Positions 12,133 to 14,339 of a stretch of DNA of 14,339 bases are shown piece by piece; the stretch's first letter is position 1, and the number at the start of each line of letters is the position of its first letter. A model generated the notes under the pieces. The model had not been told where the DNA came from. It worked only from the letters and a program-made list of their open reading frames with translations, and made no database searches. The stretch is from JAWVFK01 sp033856175 (lineage in GTDB: Bacteria; Actinomycetota; Thermoleophilia; Solirubrobacterales; 70-9), in NCBI GenBank assembly GCA_033856175.1, contig JAWVFK010000039.1, positions 1 through 14,339 of the forward strand. Reading direction: 5' to 3'. The position numbers were made by a program, and so were the translations under genes.

Positions 12133-12959
12133 ACGCCGCGGTGCTCAGGCTGACCGTTCCGGCCCGTGCCGAGAACGTCGGCGTCATCCGCCAGGCCCTC
12201 GCCGGGCTCGCCGAGGCGGTGGAGATGGACTCCGGGGCCCTCGCCGATCTCAAGACGGCGGTTACCGAAGCCTGCATGAACGTCGTCCGCCATGCCTATG
12301 ACGGCCATGAGGGGCCACTGGAGATCCACGCAACGCACAACGGCGAGCTGATGACCGTCAGCGTCCGTGATCGAGGCAGCGGCATCCAGCCCCGGCCAAC
12401 CGAGCCCGCCGAGGCCAGCCTGCGGATCGGGCTGCCGCTGATTGCGGCCCTCTCCGATGCCTTCGAGATCCTCGGCGGCGTCGAGAAGGGCACCGAGATC
12501 CGCATCCACAAGCGGATCTGGGTGAGCGAGGACGTCGAGGCCGATGGCGCCGCAGCGGACGGTGCCGGGCCGGCTGCGCCCTCGGGAACCGACATGCGGA
12601 TCGCTGCCGGCGCGATGGTCCGCCCGGTGCTGGCGAGGGTGATCGCGATCCTTGCGGCGCGCGCCGACTTCTCGATCGATCGCCTGTCCGACGCCGTGCT
12701 GATCGGCGACGCGGTCTCCGCCCACGCCGCTTCGGACTTCCCTGACGAGACCGTCGGCATCAAGATCGAAGACGAGGAGAGCTCGCTCGAGGTTCGAATC
12801 GGCCCGCTGGCCGTGGGCGCGGGCGAGCGGATGCTCGGCGAGATGCGGATACCCGGGATCGGCGCATCGCTGGCTCAGCTCGTCGAGGAGACGCGAATCG
12901 AGACCGGTGAGGACGGCGGTGCCGAGCACCTGGTCCTGCGGATCTCCCAGGGGCGCTGA
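12129..12959 (+). CDS. RsbW-like anti-sigma kinase with degenerate second Bergerat domain, copy 2
   Basis: This 276-aa paralogue of the protein at 6684 has the same two-part build. The N-terminal kinase domain (about residues 5-130) has N box TEACMNVVRHAY (Glu47, Asn51, His55) and G1 box DRGSG (81-85); the G2 position reads RIGL, losing the first glycine. An Ala/Gly/Asp-rich linker (about 134-153) joins it to a second domain (about 155-274) with SDAVLIGDAVSAHA, where Ala195 and His199 replace the N-box Glu and Asn, GPLAVGAG in the G1 position and IPGIGASLAQLVEE in the G2 position. It should inhibit the sigma factor two genes upstream and phosphorylate the STAS protein just before it, whose stop it overlaps by ATGA. 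A hairpin follows the stop. Confidence 0.88.
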   Translation: MNAAVLRLTVPARAENVGVIRQALAGLAEAVEMDSGALADLKTAVTEACMNVVRHAYDGHEGPLEIHATHNGELMTVSVRDRGSGIQPRPTEPAEASLRIGLPLIAALSDAFEILGGVEKGTEIRIHKRIWVSEDVEADGAAADGAGPAAPSGTDMRIAAGAMVRPVLARVIAILAARADFSIDRLSDAVLIGDAVSAHAASDFPDETVGIKIEDEESSLEVRIGPLAVGAGERMLGEMRIPGIGASLAQLVEETRIETGEDGGAEHLVLRISQGR

Positions 12960-12980
12960 AGCTCTCCTAGATCCACGATC

Positions 12981-13003
12981 GTCTCCGGTCGACCGCCGGA
13001 GAC
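12981..13003 (+). terminator. Hairpin after sigma module 2 (possible terminator)
   Basis: GTCTCCGG (12981-12988) and CCGGAGAC (12996-13003) form a perfect 8-bp stem with a 7-nt loop, 21 nt after the stop of the RsbW-like gene. There is no U-tract, so it may be a partial or factor-dependent terminator separating the phosphatase gene. A weak -10-like TAGGCT (13029-13034) lies between it and that gene. Confidence 0.45.
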
Positions 13004-13046
13004 CGGCGGCTGGCCCAGCCTCAGCCACTAGGCTGGTTCGGTAGCC

Positions 13047-14339
13047 ATGAAGCGCAACAGCCTCCGCCGGTTCTTGCCCGAGCTGCCGCTGGCCCTGCGA
13101 TCGGAAGGCAGGCGCGGCAGCGTCGGCGTGCCCGCTCGCGACCCCGACCGCCTGCCGGGCCCTCGCGACGAGCAGGGATGGCTGCTGCTGATGTTTCTCC
13201 TGGCGACGGGCCTCGCGGTCCTCGACGCAGTGGCGACTGACGTCGTCCTGGTGGGCCTGTTCATGCTGCCGGCGCTGTTCGCCGCCCTCCGAGCCGGGCC
13301 CGTCGGCACCGCCCTGATCGGCGCCTACTGCGTGGCTCTCGGCGTCGATGCCGGCGCCTGGGACGACTTTCTCTTCAGCCTCGACCACATCGTTCACCTG
13401 GTCGTCCTGATCGCCGCAGCGACCACCGCTGTCTGGATCGCGGAGCTGCGGCTGCGCAACGTGGCGGCGCGCCGCGCCGCGGTGATCCTCGCCGAGACCG
13501 GCACGCTGATCGAGGACATGCTGGCTGAGCAGGCCGTGACCGAGCACGTCGTCGAGTTCGCGATCCCCGAGCTGGCCTCGCTCTGCATCATCGACATCGT
13601 CGGCGACGACGGCTCGATCGGGCCGGTCGCGATCGCCGCCGAGCGGCCCGACGCGGCGGCACTCTTCCGGGAGATGCGCGAGACCTATCCGCTCGACCCC
13701 GCTCGCGACCACCCGATCGTTCGCGCGATCAAAGGGGGGGAGACGGTGGTCATACCCGATATCCCCGACTCGATGCTGCGCAGCATTGCCCCCGACCCAG
13801 GGCATTTCGAGGCGATCCGCGAGATCGGCTTTCGCTCGGCGCTGATCGTGCCGCTGCGAGTCGGAGGTCAGACGATCGGCTCCTTCGAGCTGATCTCGAC
13901 GGCGATGCCCGACCGCTATGGCCCCGGCGAGATAGCGATCGCGGAGGAGCTCGCGCGCCGCGCCGCGATCGGCATTCGCAACGCCCGCCTGCACGAGCAG
14001 GAGGCGCGGGTGGCGCGAACGCTGCAGCGCAGCCTGCTTCCGAACCGGTTGCCGGACGTTCCCGGCTTCGATGTCGCCGCTCGCTTCCGGCCTCAGGGCA
14101 CCGCGGTGGGTGGCGACTTCTACGATCTCTTTCAGGTCAACGGCGGCTGGGCCGCGGCGATGGGAGACGTCTGCGGCAAGGGGCCCGAGGCTGCCGCGCT
14201 GACCTCGCTGACCCGTTACACGCTGCGCACGGCTGCGCTTCAGGCAAACAGCCCATGCGAGGTGCTCAAGGTCCTCAACAGCGCGCTGATCGCCGAGCCC
14301 GACCAGAGCAGGGGCCGCTTCTGCACCGCTGCCTACACG
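13047..14339 (+). CDS. Membrane-bound GAF-PP2C (RsbU/SpoIIE-type) serine phosphatase, 3'-partial
   Basis: This is a phosphatase expected to dephosphorylate the STAS antagonist and so switch on sigma in response to a signal. Of the protein 431 codons are visible; it is open to the right edge. Residues 44-135 hold about four hydrophobic helices (WLLLMFLLATGLAVLDAV, VVLVGLFMLPALFAALRAG and so on), a membrane sensor region. Then comes a short helical linker (about 136-165), a GAF domain (about 155-315, with FRSALIVPLRVGGQTIGSFEL), the connector LHEQEARVARTLQRSLLP typical of RsbU-type proteins, and the start of the PP2C domain with metal-binding Asp residues in VGGDFYD (354-360) and GDVCGKG (373-379). 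The ATG at 13047 has no good ribosome binding site. A run of seven G (13734-13740) lies inside the GAF coding region. It belongs functionally with the module just upstream. Confidence 0.93.
   Translation, partial: MKRNSLRRFLPELPLALRSEGRRGSVGVPARDPDRLPGPRDEQGWLLLMFLLATGLAVLDAVATDVVLVGLFMLPALFAALRAGPVGTALIGAYCVALGVDAGAWDDFLFSLDHIVHLVVLIAAATTAVWIAELRLRNVAARRAAVILAETGTLIEDMLAEQAVTEHVVEFAIPELASLCIIDIVGDDGSIGPVAIAAERPDAAALFREMRETYPLDPARDHPIVRAIKGGETVVIPDIPDSMLRSIAPDPGHFEAIREIGFRSALIVPLRVGGQTIGSFELISTAMPDRYGPGEIAIAEELARRAAIGIRNARLHEQEARVARTLQRSLLPNRLPDVPGFDVAARFRPQGTAVGGDFYDLFQVNGGWAAAMGDVCGKGPEAAALTSLTRYTLRTAALQANSPCEVLKVLNSALIAEPDQSRGRFCTAAYT

Noticed and set aside
13734..13740. Run of seven G in the phosphatase gene as a phase-variation site or frameshift
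   Set aside because: The frame stays open through the GAF and PP2C domains on both sides, and GGG GGG GAG fits the protein; a single short run is not enough evidence.
11733..13994. A 753-codon open frame on the minus strand across module 2
   Set aside because: It lies antisense to a STAS gene, an RsbW-like gene and the phosphatase, all of which have clear domains; its product is Arg/Asp/Gly/His-rich with no motif, the usual mirror of GC-rich codon bias.

Overview
The window is very GC-rich, densely coded and reads as a free-living high-GC actinobacterium, most likely of the Thermoleophilia/Solirubrobacter type. That placement is an inference from codon style, TANNNT promoters set 6-7 nt before start codons, SigF-type sigma factors and an actinobacterial-type GH15 enzyme; no 16S or other marker gene is present. 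No phage, IS element, CRISPR array or integrase is seen.

Layout. (1) 1-3057: a patatin-like lipase (5' end off the window) converges on a long-chain acyl-CoA synthetase, and their stop codons overlap in one CTAG. (2) 3106-5327: a 61-aa putative DNA-binding protein with a strong promoter embedded in a 30-bp palindrome; a Nif3-family metalloprotein divergent from an unknown 81-aa protein, both apparently leaderless; a membrane-anchored DsbA-like thioredoxin-fold protein; and tRNA-Pro(CGG). (3) 5471-7811: stress-response module 1, made of a SigF-type promoter, a 117-aa membrane protein, a SigB/F/G-family sigma factor and an RsbW-like anti-sigma kinase, then a second SigF-type promoter driving a 48-aa membrane peptide that ends at a textbook terminator. 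(4) 7830-10445: a GH15 trehalase/glucoamylase-type glycosidase divergent from a glucose 1-dehydrogenase-like SDR. (5) 10486-14339: stress-response module 2, made of a third SigF-type promoter, an 84-aa membrane protein, a second SigB/F/G sigma factor, a STAS anti-anti-sigma factor, a second RsbW-like protein, and a membrane/GAF/PP2C phosphatase that runs off the right edge.

How it fits together. Regions 3-5 look like a duplicated partner-switching system. The kinases (RsbW-like) should hold the sigma factors and phosphorylate the STAS protein; the PP2C phosphatase should dephosphorylate it and release sigma. Three matches to the SigF promoter pattern (GGTTT, 15-16 nt, GGGTA plus C or G) sit in front of small membrane proteins, two of them at the heads of the sigma operons, which suggests positive autoregulation. 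The most unusual feature is shared by both RsbW-like proteins: a normal N-terminal Bergerat ATPase domain followed by a second domain that appears to be a decayed copy of the same fold, with the ATP-binding residues replaced in the same way in both. The GH15 enzyme and glucose dehydrogenase between the modules could form a glucose-releasing and glucose-oxidising pair linked to stress physiology; this is inferred from position and family only.
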